From: Candidatus Hebobacteria bacterium
GTDB taxonomy: Bacteria > Armatimonadota > Hebobacteria > Hebobacterales > Hebobacteraceae
Length of the DNA: 45,816 bases
Direction of reading: 5' to 3'
NCBI GenBank assembly: GCA_029821885.1
Contig: JALGXV010000001.1
Span: 1-45,816 of the forward strand
The translations under genes and the position numbers were made by a program. Below, piece after piece: positions 18,571 to 27,165 of this stretch; within the stretch, counting starts at the first letter, position 1, and the number at the start of each line of letters is the position of its first letter. Under the pieces are notes generated by a model. The model had not been told where the DNA came from. It searched no databases and was given only the letters and a program-made list of their open reading frames with translations.

Positions 18571-19572
18571 TTACCGCCGGCCGAAGTACTGCCGCACGCA
18601 CTCCCAGATGGCGGGGTCCTCCCCCATCATCACCCAGAAGCAGAGTCCTGCGAGGTCGAGCGAATCCACGGTCTCCAAGTGGCTCTGGGTGCTCTTCGCG
18701 TCTGTCACATAGAGCAAGTGGATGTGTTCCTCGGCATCCTGGTAGCGAATGAGACCCACATCCCAGTGCGGCAGCCAGGCGCGGCCGATCTCCGATTCCT
18801 TCTCCCGCTCGGCGATCCACTCGTAGTCGTAGATCTGACGCGACTTGGTGGGGTCCGTTATGTCCCAGTCAACCGAGTAGGTCGGCAGGCCCATCACGAT
18901 CTTGTGTCGCGGGACCTGGGCGCTCAGGCACTCCATGCGCTCCCTCGCCCACGGGGCCGTTGAAGTCGGCCCGAGGACAGGTGTCGAGGGGTAGAAGAAG
19001 TCGTAGTTCATCGGCCGCATGTGGTCCACATAGCGTCCGATGACCGACCAATCGAGGAAGGGAAGTGAGCCATCTCTCGCATATGCACGAGACGGTGCGC
19101 CCGTGCATATGCTCAGCATCTTGTTCCCAGCGTGGAGCGCCTCCGAGAGTTTGCGGATGAAGTCAGCGAATGCGAAGCGCTCCTGCGGCGCCAGGTGCTC
19201 GAAGTCGATGTCTACGCCGTCCGCTCCCGTGTCCTCGCACTCGACGACCATGTTGCCGATAAGCGCCTCGATGGCCGCGGGCGACTTGCTGAGCTCGGCC
19301 CACGTTTCCCTGAGGCCGCTGTAGTCGTTCAGAACCGACACGCCGAGCTCGCGGCACCTCTCGGTCAACTCCTTGCGCTCACGCGCGGGCCACTCTGTCG
19401 GGAGAGAACCATCTGCCTGCGCGTGATGGCACATGAAGATGACTTGGTCGAAGATGTCCTGGAACTCGGTGACGACTTCGAGCGCGTGCTCCGCGTGCTC
19501 CTGAAGCACCCAAGCGGACACGAGACGCCGGCTCTTAGGCGGCCTGAAGACTGGGCTCGTATCGGCGGCCAC
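18571..19572 (-). CDS. Glycoside hydrolase family 18-like protein
   Basis: This 333-residue protein carries the GH18 signature GADGVDIDFEHLAPQER near residue 118, with the DxxDxE arrangement and the catalytic glutamate in DIDFE. Further barrel motifs are MLSICTGAPSRAY, YVDHMRPMNYDFFYP (the M-x-Y-D element of GH18) and KIVMGLPTYSVDWD. Family members hydrolyse chitin or related beta-1,4-GlcNAc polymers, or act as spore-cortex or lysin-type hydrolases. No signal peptide is present, so it may act in the cytoplasm or be exported another way. The C-terminal AGLCFWVMMGEDPAIWECV is the last barrel strand, usual for the family. Confidence 0.85.
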   Translation of the reverse strand: MAADTSPVFRPPKSRRLVSAWVLQEHAEHALEVVTEFQDIFDQVIFMCHHAQADGSLPTEWPARERKELTERCRELGVSVLNDYSGLRETWAELSKSPAAIEALIGNMVVECEDTGADGVDIDFEHLAPQERFAFADFIRKLSEALHAGNKMLSICTGAPSRAYARDGSLPFLDWSVIGRYVDHMRPMNYDFFYPSTPVLGPTSTAPWARERMECLSAQVPRHKIVMGLPTYSVDWDITDPTKSRQIYDYEWIAEREKESEIGRAWLPHWDVGLIRYQDAEEHIHLLYVTDAKSTQSHLETVDSLDLAGLCFWVMMGEDPAIWECVRQYFGRR

Positions 19573-19839
19573 TGGCTTCTCTCCTTCCTCTCACGCGTCG
19601 ATGCAGTGGATTCAGATACAGGGCCCGAGTGGGCAGTTCCTGCCAACCTGGCGTGCGCGCTGTCGGCCCCGCCGGGCACACCCTCTTCGCTTGGCCGCAG
19701 TGCAGTGCCTTGCGACGATGCCTGTTGCGTGCGCCCGGGACGGGAACGGCCGAAGGTTCTCATCGGTGCAACTCGTATCGTTTAACCATCCTGCCAAGGT
19801 GCGGACCCTCAGGCCCGCACGACGATCGGAGGCTGTTGC

Positions 19840-20685
19840 ATGGAGAGCGTTGGGCTCATTGGTCTCGGCAATGTCGGCAGCGGATTCGCACAGAAACTAG
19901 CGGAGGCCGGATATCGGCTGACCGTCCTCGACAAGGACTGCAGCCGGATGGAGGCCGCCACGAGCGCTGGCGCCCACGCCGCTTCCACGCCCGGCGAGGT
20001 GGCGAAGGACTCTGACATCGTGCTGCTCTCGCTGCCGGGAAGCCATGTCGTCGAGGCGGTTATGGAAGGGGACGATGGCGTCCTCGCGCACTTGCGCGAG
20101 GGCCATCTTGTCGTGGACACCGGCACCAGCCGTCCCCAGACTGCCATCCGTTACGACAAGTTGTGCCGCGAGCGAGGCGCCGGATTCATCGACGCTCCCA
20201 TAACCGGCCGTGGCGCGGGCTGGATCATGATGGTCGGCGGCGCCGAAGAGAACTTCGAGAAGGGACGCGAGGTTCTCACCTGTCTCAGCTACAAGCTCGA
20301 GCACATCGGGCCCATCGGCCACGGACAGCTTCTCAAGCTCGCGAACCAGCTTGTACTCGCCGGGCAGTGGGCTGTGTGGGGTGAAGCCATCGAGTTCAGC
20401 CGCAAGGTCGGGCTCGAGCCGAGACTACTGAGCGAGTGCCTCGACTTCTCGGTCCCCGAGGTGATGTACGGCGATGACTTCAGCGCCGGAGGCCACCTCG
20501 CTCTACACTACAAGGATCTGGGGTACATACTCGAGGTCGCCCACGATGCGGAGGCCAGCATACCGCTGACCGGCTTCGTGCATGAGGCGTTCAAGGAGGC
20601 GAAGGTGGCGGGAGAGCCAAACTGGGGGCAAGCAGGGGTCATCACATACTGGCGAAGGCTGAACGCCCACCCGCCTTCGGACTGA
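19840..20685 (+). CDS. 3-hydroxyisobutyrate dehydrogenase-like NAD(P) beta-hydroxyacid dehydrogenase
   Basis: This 281-residue protein opens MESVGLIGLGNVGSGFAQKL, a GxGxxG Rossmann loop followed by LDKD. It has the substrate-binding segment FIDAPITGRGAGWIMMVGG near residue 113 and the catalytic-lysine segment HGQLLKLANQLVLAGQ near residue 163. Length and motifs fit the HIBADH / tartronate semialdehyde reductase family. Enzymes of this family oxidise beta-hydroxyacids or reduce the matching semialdehydes. GGAGG at 19828-19832 supports ATG 19840. The thioredoxin-like gene follows after 144 bp. The exact substrate is unknown. Confidence 0.88.
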   Translation: MESVGLIGLGNVGSGFAQKLAEAGYRLTVLDKDCSRMEAATSAGAHAASTPGEVAKDSDIVLLSLPGSHVVEAVMEGDDGVLAHLREGHLVVDTGTSRPQTAIRYDKLCRERGAGFIDAPITGRGAGWIMMVGGAEENFEKGREVLTCLSYKLEHIGPIGHGQLLKLANQLVLAGQWAVWGEAIEFSRKVGLEPRLLSECLDFSVPEVMYGDDFSAGGHLALHYKDLGYILEVAHDAEASIPLTGFVHEAFKEAKVAGEPNWGQAGVITYWRRLNAHPPSD

Positions 20686-20829
20686 GGCCTCGGCCCAGCA
20701 GGTGTGCCCGGCTTCCGACAAGACGGGAGGGAGTGCCGCCCCGGTTCGGAGCATTCTTAGTCGCGGAATCTGACTCCGCAGACATCTGCCGTTCGACCGT
20801 CTGCCTTCGGCAAGAAAGGGAGCAGCAGC

Positions 20830-21153
20830 GTGGCCAAGCCCGTGGACCTGAGTGCTGAGAACTTCGAAGAGGAGGCGCTCAAGAGCGAGACGCCCGTGCT
20901 CGTGGACTTCTGGTCGCCCTCTTGCCCTCACTGTCTCCGACTCGGCCCTGACTTCGACGAGGCGGCAGAAGGGGCCGAGGGACGTGTGAAATTCGCGAAG
21001 GTATCGGTTCAGGACGCACGGCCGCTGTTTGCCCAGCATCTGGTCAACGCGGTCCCGACGCTGGTCTTGTTCCGCGACGGCAAGGAGGTCGCGCGCCAGG
21101 AGGGCGCGCGCACGCCAGACGAGATCCTCTCCTGGGTAGACGAGAACGTGTAA
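20830..21153 (+). CDS. Thioredoxin-like protein with CPHC active site
   Basis: This 107-residue protein has the thioredoxin fold pattern: PVLVDFWSPSCPHCLRLGPDFDEAA near residue 22, FAKVSVQDARPLFAQ, and NAVPTLVLFRDGKEVAR with the cis-proline. The redox pair is C-P-H-C rather than the usual C-G-P-C of thioredoxin. CPHC is found in DsbA-type oxidases and raises the reduction potential. There is no signal peptide, so it probably acts in the cytoplasm, possibly as an isomerase or oxidase. GTG 20830 has GGGAG seven bases upstream. The ~145 bp before it has a small hairpin (20763-20779) but nothing recognised. Confidence 0.88.
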   Translation: MAKPVDLSAENFEEEALKSETPVLVDFWSPSCPHCLRLGPDFDEAAEGAEGRVKFAKVSVQDARPLFAQHLVNAVPTLVLFRDGKEVARQEGARTPDEILSWVDENV

Positions 21154-21184
21154 TTCCCTCAGCGGCACGCGAGGGGGTATGTGT

Positions 21185-21550
21185 CTACTCGATGAGCTCG
21201 ATCGGGTTTCCGTCGGGATCCCGGAAGAAGGCGCATCGAATCCCCTGCACGTCCTGGGGCTCGACGTGGAACTCGTACCCGAGCTCCTTCAAGCGCTTGT
21301 ACTCAGTCTCCACGCTGTCCACCTTAAGGGCAATGTGCGTGTAGCCTACTTCTCCCCTGTCCTCGCCACCCGGCCGTCCCCCGCCAAACAGCTCCACGAT
21401 CGAGTCGCCGGCCTTGACCTGAACGAGGTAAGAGCCGTCCTCGAAGGTGAGCCGCATCTCCTCTCGGAAGCCGAGCACGTCTGTATAGAACTTCACCCCG
21501 TTCTCGATGTCTGCGACCCTCACCGCGACATGATGCAGTCCTTCTACCAC
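21185..21550 (-). CDS. VOC-family (glyoxalase/methylmalonyl-CoA epimerase-like) protein
   Basis: This 121-residue protein reads VVEGLHHVAVRVADIENGVKF, then LVQVKAGDSIVELFGG, GYTHIALKVDSVE and FFRDPDGNPIELIE. These are the two beta-alpha-beta-beta-beta units of the vicinal oxygen chelate fold. His near residue 6, Glu near residue 50, His near residue 74 and Glu near residue 118 are probable metal ligands. The family includes lactoylglutathione lyase, dioxygenases and methylmalonyl-CoA epimerase. The open frame extends further upstream, but GTG 21550 is chosen because AGGAGG lies six bases upstream and homology begins here. It is divergent from the membrane protein at 21742. The substrate is unknown. 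Confidence 0.85.
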   Translation of the reverse strand: MVEGLHHVAVRVADIENGVKFYTDVLGFREEMRLTFEDGSYLVQVKAGDSIVELFGGGRPGGEDRGEVGYTHIALKVDSVETEYKRLKELGYEFHVEPQDVQGIRCAFFRDPDGNPIELIE

Positions 21551-21741
21551 GCTGTACCTCCTGCGTTGTCTGTCGACAGACCCCTGGTTGGCCTTCGACG
21601 ACGTGCAATCCTTCTCCACGAGTCGCGGGACCTGACGACGTGACTCCAGACGGGCCCAAGCATTGTGGGAGAGCTGGGATGTGTGGACCTCAGCCGGCGC
21701 AGGAGGTCTTGCCGGTCCATGGGATGAACAACTGAACGGCA

Positions 21742-23709
21742 ATGGTGCAGGGATTCGAGCAGCAGACAAGAGCCGGAGGCGTGACCGGCCGCGCGGTCCT
21801 CATCGCGCTTGCCCTGCTCGTCGTGCTGACGCCGCTGGCCTTCTACATAGAGATCGCCTGGAATACGACGAACATGTTCGTCGGCGTCCCGTCGATGACG
21901 CCGGTGGTGACGCTCTTCCTCCTGACCGGCCTGATGAGCCTACCGTTCTTCCGCCGAGCTGGCCTGTCTCGACGGGAGCTGCTCGTGATCTACTCCGTTC
22001 TCCTGGTCGCGGGCCCGCTCATCGGCCGAACGACAACGGCCTGGATGCTCTGCGGCAGCATTCACTATCATTACATGTCTAGGATTCACCAGATCTGGCA
22101 GACGACGTTCCTGCACCAAGTGCCGACCTGGTTCGCGCCCACTGACCCGATCGCCACCGAGGGATTCTTCCAGGGCCAGTCAACGGTGCCGTGGGCCCTT
22201 TGGGCCAGCCCGCTGAGCGCCTGGGCGGCATTCATGCTCGCCCTCTTCTTGTGCTCCCTGTGCATCATCGTGCTGCTCCAACGCCAATGGATCACGCACG
22301 AGCGGCTTGCCTTCCCACTCGCGCAGGTCCCTCTGGAGATGGTCAGCGAGTCTCGGCGCGGGGAGCTGGGTGAGCGTCCCGGCTTGCCGGGAGCCTGGCC
22401 CTTCTGGCTTGGGGTGGCGATCTCTGCCGGGCTGACCCTGGTGAACGAGCTGGCGCGCCGGTGGCCCTCGATCCCCGCCATCCCGCTCGGCCCCTTGCCA
22501 CTCATGCGTGAGCAGCGGGTAGGACCACTGGGTGGGATCGGCGAGATCACCCTGGTGCTGTGGCCCTGGATGATCGCCATCGCCTATCTCATCCCCAAGG
22601 AGCTCTCCTTCTCGGCCTGGTTCTTCTGGTGGTTGCTGGTGGCGGCAAACGTGGCTGCCGTATTCGCTGGGGCCGAGCCGAGGGATCCCTCCATGATCTG
22701 GGACAGCCAGTTCCCCGCGCCGCGCTTCCAAGGCGGAGGCGCGCTGGTCGCAATAGGTATATGGGCCTTCTGGATAGCCCGCCCCCACCTTGTTCGCGTG
22801 CTCCGCATGGTCTTTGCCGGAGGGGCCGGGGAGGGAAGCGCCGACGAGCCGCTCTCATACCGCCTCGCGGTGGCCGGAGTGGTCGTCACCTTCACAGCAA
22901 TGGTCTACTTCGCATGGGTGGCAGGATGCCGCTGGTTCGTGGGTGCGGCCATCGTCCTCGCGATACTCGGCTACTACGTCGTGTGGGCCCGCTTACGTGC
23001 TGAGACCGGCCTCGGCTTCTCCATGTTCCCGCTGGAGCTCGAGTTCCTCGTCAACACTCCGCTCGGGCCGTCCTTCTTCAAGCTGCGGGAGACGATCACG
23101 ATCATGTCGCTGCGCTGGACGTACGGGCAGGGGTTTGGCACCATCTACGAAGTGATCTCGGGAAACGCCCTGGAGACATTCAAGATTGCCGACTCGGCCG
23201 CCATCGACAAGCGCAAGTTGACCGGCGCCCTCGTCATCGGTTTCCTGGTCACGCTCGGCGTCGGGCTCTTCACCATCCTCACCGGGATCTATCACTACGG
23301 CTGGTTTGGCCTGGACGGTCTCCAGTCCGGGTGGCTCGGACCACAGAGCGTCGGTGACGGCGGCCGTATCATCTGGCGACTTCTGTACCACCCTCCCGGC
23401 TCAGATGTGAATGGGCTGATCGCGATGGGCGTAGGGGCCGCGATCGCCGTCGTCCTGGGAGTGATGCGGCTGCGATTCTGGTGGTGGCCGTTCCACCCCG
23501 TGGGGTACATGGCCGGCATGTGCTGGGGCCTGAACTGGTACTGGGCGCCGTTTCTCATTGGTTGGGCCTGCAAGACACTCGTTGTGCGCTACGGTGGTCT
23601 GCGCCTCTACCGCAGCACCGTCCCCGTCGCCACCGGCTTCATCGTGGGCGACCTGCTCAACAGCGGACTCTGGGGGCTGGTCGCTCTAATCACGCGCGGC
23701 AGTCTCTAA
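21742..23709 (+). CDS. Large polytopic membrane protein, DUF6785/DUF6784 type (copy 1)
   Basis: This 655-residue protein has about 12-14 hydrophobic segments. It opens with a short cytoplasmic N-terminus and LIALALLVVLTPLAFYIEIAW. Conserved landmarks shared with the protein at 43469-45442 include RRELLVIYSVLLV, QWITHERLAFPLAQVPLEMV, LWPWMIAIAYLIPKELSFSAWFFW, RLRAETGLGFSMFPLELE, MRLRFWWWPFHPVGYMAG and LVVRYGGLRLYRSTVP. I recall this architecture as DUF6785 followed by DUF6784. Function is unknown, and a transporter is a reasonable guess from the topology. ATG 21742 is not preceded by a strong Shine-Dalgarno. The RraA-like gene follows after ~90 bp. Confidence 0.8.
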   Translation: MVQGFEQQTRAGGVTGRAVLIALALLVVLTPLAFYIEIAWNTTNMFVGVPSMTPVVTLFLLTGLMSLPFFRRAGLSRRELLVIYSVLLVAGPLIGRTTTAWMLCGSIHYHYMSRIHQIWQTTFLHQVPTWFAPTDPIATEGFFQGQSTVPWALWASPLSAWAAFMLALFLCSLCIIVLLQRQWITHERLAFPLAQVPLEMVSESRRGELGERPGLPGAWPFWLGVAISAGLTLVNELARRWPSIPAIPLGPLPLMREQRVGPLGGIGEITLVLWPWMIAIAYLIPKELSFSAWFFWWLLVAANVAAVFAGAEPRDPSMIWDSQFPAPRFQGGGALVAIGIWAFWIARPHLVRVLRMVFAGGAGEGSADEPLSYRLAVAGVVVTFTAMVYFAWVAGCRWFVGAAIVLAILGYYVVWARLRAETGLGFSMFPLELEFLVNTPLGPSFFKLRETITIMSLRWTYGQGFGTIYEVISGNALETFKIADSAAIDKRKLTGALVIGFLVTLGVGLFTILTGIYHYGWFGLDGLQSGWLGPQSVGDGGRIIWRLLYHPPGSDVNGLIAMGVGAAIAVVLGVMRLRFWWWPFHPVGYMAGMCWGLNWYWAPFLIGWACKTLVVRYGGLRLYRSTVPVATGFIVGDLLNSGLWGLVALITRGSL

Positions 23710-23801
23710 CGCCCATGAGGCTGAGCGGCGCGCGGGAGGTAGTGGGGCAGTCGCGAAGAAGGCTACGACTCAGGCCGTAACGGCAATGGAAGGAGATGGG
23801 C

Positions 23802-24512
23802 ATGACTGATCAGGATCTGTTGACACGGGTCCGCGCCTGCCGCTTGGCGGACCTCTCGGACGGGATGGACGCGATAGGGCTGGTCAACACGGGCACCATG
23901 TCGAGACGGATGCGCCCCCTGCGTCCGGGCTTCAAGATGTCGGGCATCGCTTACACCGTCAAGCTCGTACCCGCGCAGGAGGACGTCAAGGTCTGCGAGA
24001 CCATTGACGAATACATGAAGGAGCTCGGCGAGTGGTGTGACGACGCCTACGCTTTCACCCAGGGGCTGACCGACGGGAAGGGCAAGGACAAAGTCGTCGT
24101 CATCGACATGGATGGATACCCCGGTGGCATCTGGGGCTCCGAGATCGGCATGAACGCGCTGAAATGGGGAGTCACCGGCGTGGTCATCGACGGCGCCTGC
24201 CGAGACTCCTATGAGTGCAACCTGGAGAAGCTGAAGGTGTGGTGCACGACGCGCACTTTCAACCACGTCTACGGCCGTCTGCGGAACGGAGGTGTCGAGG
24301 TCCCGATACAGTGCGCGGGAGTTGCGGTTCGACCTGGAGACATTGTCTGCGGCGATGATGACGGCGTGCTCGTGATCCCGCGCCAGAAGGCCGACAAGGT
24401 CGTCGAGTTCGCCGAGGCGATCCTGCAGGGAGACCAGAAGGCACGGGCACAGCACTACAAGGACCTCGGCTACGAACCCGACGACACGCTGGGCGAGTTC
24501 GGGAAGGCCTGA
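23802..24512 (+). CDS. RraA-family protein / aldolase-like
   Basis: This 236-residue protein has the RraA-like fold: CRLADLSDGMDAIGLVN near residue 10, GIAYTVKLVPA near residue 50, VVIDMDGYPGGIWGSEIGMNALKWGVTGVVIDGACRD (split here into adjacent strands near residues 105-130), and CGDDDGVLVIPRQKADKVVEFAE near residue 184. The Asp-Gly-x-x-Arg-Asp region fits class II pyruvate aldolases such as HMG aldolase. RraA relatives inhibit RNase E or act as oxaloacetate decarboxylases and aldolases. ATG 23802 is chosen over ATG 23796 because AAGGAG (23790-23795) would sit directly against the latter. A role in sugar-acid catabolism is plausible but not proven. Confidence 0.82.
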   Translation: MTDQDLLTRVRACRLADLSDGMDAIGLVNTGTMSRRMRPLRPGFKMSGIAYTVKLVPAQEDVKVCETIDEYMKELGEWCDDAYAFTQGLTDGKGKDKVVVIDMDGYPGGIWGSEIGMNALKWGVTGVVIDGACRDSYECNLEKLKVWCTTRTFNHVYGRLRNGGVEVPIQCAGVAVRPGDIVCGDDDGVLVIPRQKADKVVEFAEAILQGDQKARAQHYKDLGYEPDDTLGEFGKA

Positions 24513-24572
24513 CGGGCTAAGCGAGGTCCGGACCGTCGGGGCGACCCCCCGTCGCGGCCGAGGCAGGCACCC

Positions 24573-25973
24573 CTAGGGCGTCGCCGGGGCGCGCAGCCCC
24601 CTCCGATGCAGCAGCACCCGGAACGATGTGCCCGTGTCCTCCTGGCTTTCAAAGGACACCTCGCCGCCGTGTATCTCCGCGATGGCCTTCACGATGGAGA
24701 GCCCGAGGCCCGTGCCGTCCTTGCCGCTCTCCCGGGCGTTCGTGGCGCGGTAGAATTCCTCGAAGATCTGGTCCTGCTCGGCGGTGGGTATTCCGATGCC
24801 AGTGTCCGACACACAGAGCGCCAGCGTATCGCCTCGCGCCTCGACCGAGACGCGCACCTCCCCGCCGGCCAGTGTGTATTTCAGAGCATTGGAGACGAGA
24901 TTCTCCAGGAGTTCCCTCAGGGCATCTTCGTCGCCCACGATCTCGACCGGCCCCTCCGGGAGCGACACCGCGAGCGAGACAGATGCCGATCCGGCTTGAG
25001 GTCGGAAGTCGCTCTCCACGTCGCGAGCAATGGAGGCGAAGTCCACCGTGCTCCTGTCCACCATAGGCAGCGCCTCGCGAGTTCTCGACAGGATGAGGAG
25101 GTCACGAGCGAGGTCCAGCACCTCTCTCACGCGCACCCGTGCCCGGTCGAGCATCTCCTCGGCGCGCTCCGGCAAGCGTCCCGTGCGCCCTTCGGAGACA
25201 ACCGCAAGCATCCGTTCGAGTGTCGCCAGAGGAGAGCGGATATGGTGGGCAACCCGGTGCAGGTAGTCGGATCTGGCGCCTTCGAGTTGCCGCAACGCCT
25301 CATAGGCTTGCGTGAGGTCCTCTGTATGCTCTCGCAGGGCGTCAGATAGCCGCACGATCTCTGCCTCCCGGCGACGGAGCCGCGAGGTGATTGTGGTCGC
25401 CATGAAGGCTGCGAAACAGAGCATCGTCCCGATGGCGAAGAGCGTGCCGAACATGTACACAGGGTTTCGGAACACGTGCTCGTCGAGGAATCCCGCGAGA
25501 TGGTAGTGGGGCAGCACGCCACCGGCCTCAAGCAGGGCCATCGCCACGAGCAGTCCGATCGCGAGCGTCACTTGAAGATAGGCGGCAGTACGAGAGAGCA
25601 GGATGCTCGCAATGACGATGTGGAACACGTAGTAGCAGACGAGGGGGTTCTCAATGCCGCCTGAGAAGTGCAGAAGAGCGGTCAGAGCGACGAGGTCCAG
25701 CGCGATCTGAAGGTTCGCGAAGTAGCTTACCGAAGGCCCGCTCGTCGCCCTGGGGACCCACCTTCCTACTGCCCAGAAAGCCAAGTTGTAACCGACCAGG
25801 GCTGCAACGACAACGTACAGTGGGAACCTGTGAAGCTCCACCCCAAACATCCGCGGCGCCACCCAGATCGCCACGAGGACGCCGAGGATCGCCAGCCAGC
25901 GCAGACGGGCAAGCCACGAGATCCGGTCTCGAAGCTCGTCGAGATCGACGTTGGTGTGGACGGCGGATGCCAC
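24573..25973 (-). CDS. Membrane-bound sensor histidine kinase
   Basis: This 466-residue protein has five or six hydrophobic segments in its first ~185 residues, with short loops and no large sensor domain. A coiled linker follows (RRREAEIVRLSDALREH, residues ~195-230). The HisKA box is YLHRVAHHIRSPLATLERML near residue 235, with the phospho-accepting His in AHHIRSP. The ATPase part has the N box LLENLVSNALKYT, G1 DTGIGIP and G2 GKDGTGLGLSIVKAI. It autophosphorylates and passes phosphate to a response regulator, most likely the adjacent one (27-base gap, same strand). The start is GTG 25973, with only weak ribosome binding. The signal is unknown. Confidence 0.92.
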   Translation of the reverse strand: MASAVHTNVDLDELRDRISWLARLRWLAILGVLVAIWVAPRMFGVELHRFPLYVVVAALVGYNLAFWAVGRWVPRATSGPSVSYFANLQIALDLVALTALLHFSGGIENPLVCYYVFHIVIASILLSRTAAYLQVTLAIGLLVAMALLEAGGVLPHYHLAGFLDEHVFRNPVYMFGTLFAIGTMLCFAAFMATTITSRLRRREAEIVRLSDALREHTEDLTQAYEALRQLEGARSDYLHRVAHHIRSPLATLERMLAVVSEGRTGRLPERAEEMLDRARVRVREVLDLARDLLILSRTREALPMVDRSTVDFASIARDVESDFRPQAGSASVSLAVSLPEGPVEIVGDEDALRELLENLVSNALKYTLAGGEVRVSVEARGDTLALCVSDTGIGIPTAEQDQIFEEFYRATNARESGKDGTGLGLSIVKAIAEIHGGEVSFESQEDTGTSFRVLLHRRGLRAPATP

Positions 25974-26000
25974 CGCTCACGAGCCCGAAGTCCCATGCGA

Positions 26001-26462
26001 TCAGGACTCGGAGCCCTTCTCCTCTGGGGAAGCTGTGCCGGCCTCGGCCAGCACTTCCTCTACCTTGCTGACGATCTGTTCCGATGACGCTGGCTTGTCC
26101 AGGAAGCCCTGCACGGGCAGGTATTCGCTTGGCTGATATACGGGGTCGTCCTTCTGCGGGTAGAACCTGACCCACGTCTTGTCGTGGATGGCGGTCAATA
26201 CGATGATGGGGATGTTGCGGCACTCCTCGTCTGCGTCCTTGCGGAGTTCCCACACGAAGTGGAAGCCCTCCGTCCCAGAGGGCATCATGATATCGAGGAG
26301 CACGACATCGGGCTTCTCGGCGCGTGCCTTCTGAAGACCTTCCTCCGCACTGGCCGCCCTGCTCACGGAGTAGCCTTCGTCCTCGAGGACGATCTGCAGC
26401 GTCTCCGCCGCGTCGGGATCGTCCTCCACCACCAATACCTTCTTGCCGGAGACCTCCGACAC
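26001..26462 (-). CDS. Single-domain response regulator (receiver only)
   Basis: This 153-residue protein has a CheY-type receiver: VLVVEDDPDA (acidic pocket near residue 12), DVVLLDIMMPSG (phospho-acceptor Asp near residue 57), IIVLTAIHD (Thr), and QGFLDKPASSEQI (the conserved Lys-Pro). An insertion of charged residues after the acceptor (GTEGFHFVWELRKDADEE) is longer than usual. No DNA-binding domain follows, so output would be by protein contact or an intermediate kinase. GTG 26462 has AAGGAG seven bases upstream. It precedes the histidine kinase in one transcription unit. It is 142 bp downstream of the hydrogenase small-subunit stop, so read-through from that operon is possible. Confidence 0.92.
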   Translation of the reverse strand: MSEVSGKKVLVVEDDPDAAETLQIVLEDEGYSVSRAASAEEGLQKARAEKPDVVLLDIMMPSGTEGFHFVWELRKDADEECRNIPIIVLTAIHDKTWVRFYPQKDDPVYQPSEYLPVQGFLDKPASSEQIVSKVEEVLAEAGTASPEEKGSES

Positions 26463-26603
26463 CGTCTATCTCCTTCCGTAGCGCCACTGCGGCCCCAGCA
26501 CGACTCGTGGAAGCACACTGCCCGGGTCCCGACCCCGCCGCCCCGACACCGGCCGCGCAGTCTGGGCCGCTCGGGCTACAGCGCTGTTATTCGAGGTCCG
26601 GCC

Positions 26604-27134
26604 CTAGACCGCCTCTTGAGCTTGCTCCGGGGACATGGCAAACTCCTCCGGCAGTTTGCCGGACTCGAGGAAGGAGAGGAACTCCTGGCGCGAGTACACG
26701 GGGGCCGCCTGCTTGGGCGCCAGACCGAGCGCGACGGCAACGCCATAGAGTATGGCCTCCGGCCGTGGGGGGCAGCCCGGAACGTAGAAGTCCACGGGCA
26801 GCACCTTGTCGGCCCCGCCCAGTACGCTATAGGTGTCGAACCAGATCCCGCCGCCGGCGGCGCAGGAGCCGATGGCGAACACGAGCTTCGGGGCCGGGAC
26901 CGCCTCCCACAGCCGCTTCACCGCGGGCGCGACTTGCCGGGTGACCGGCCCGCACACGAGCAGGACGTCGGCATGCCGCGGGGAGCCAACGAGCTTTATG
27001 CCGAAGCGCTCTGCATCATAGTAAGGCGTGAGCACGTTTATCACTTCGATGTCACAGCCGTTGCAGGCGCCGGTATTGACATGATAGACCCACAGCGCTT
27101 TCGTGAAAGCCTTTTCGCAGAGTGACTTGAACAC
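26604..27134 (-). CDS. hycG: [NiFe] hydrogenase small subunit, group 4 (NuoB/HycG-like)
   Basis: This ~176-residue protein carries the proximal [4Fe-4S] cluster motifs: NTGACNGCDIEVINVL near residue 20 (CxxC), FAIGSCAAGGGIWFD near residue 85 and VPGCPPRPEAILYG near residue 120. It is short, like HycG/EchC/NuoB, with none of the extra C-terminal clusters of uptake hydrogenases. It would sit between the large subunit and the membrane arm. An upstream open frame exists, but GTG 27134 follows GGGAGG by eight bases. It is the last gene of the operon, 31 bases after the antiporter-like gene. The symbol follows the best-known homologue. Confidence 0.9.
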   Translation of the reverse strand: MFKSLCEKAFTKALWVYHVNTGACNGCDIEVINVLTPYYDAERFGIKLVGSPRHADVLLVCGPVTRQVAPAVKRLWEAVPAPKLVFAIGSCAAGGGIWFDTYSVLGGADKVLPVDFYVPGCPPRPEAILYGVAVALGLAPKQAAPVYSRQEFLSFLESGKLPEEFAMSPEQAQEAV

Positions 27135-27165
27135 GAACTGAACCTCCCGTCCGGCTCCCGCCGGG

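Noticed and set aside
20686-20829. Riboswitch or attenuator upstream of the thioredoxin gene
   Set aside because: Only a 5-bp hairpin (20763-20779) is visible and no known riboswitch core is recognised.
26560-26604. tRNA-like 3' half (TTCGAGGTCC) in the gap before the hydrogenase small subunit stop
   Set aside because: No D-arm, anticodon arm or matching acceptor stem could be built.
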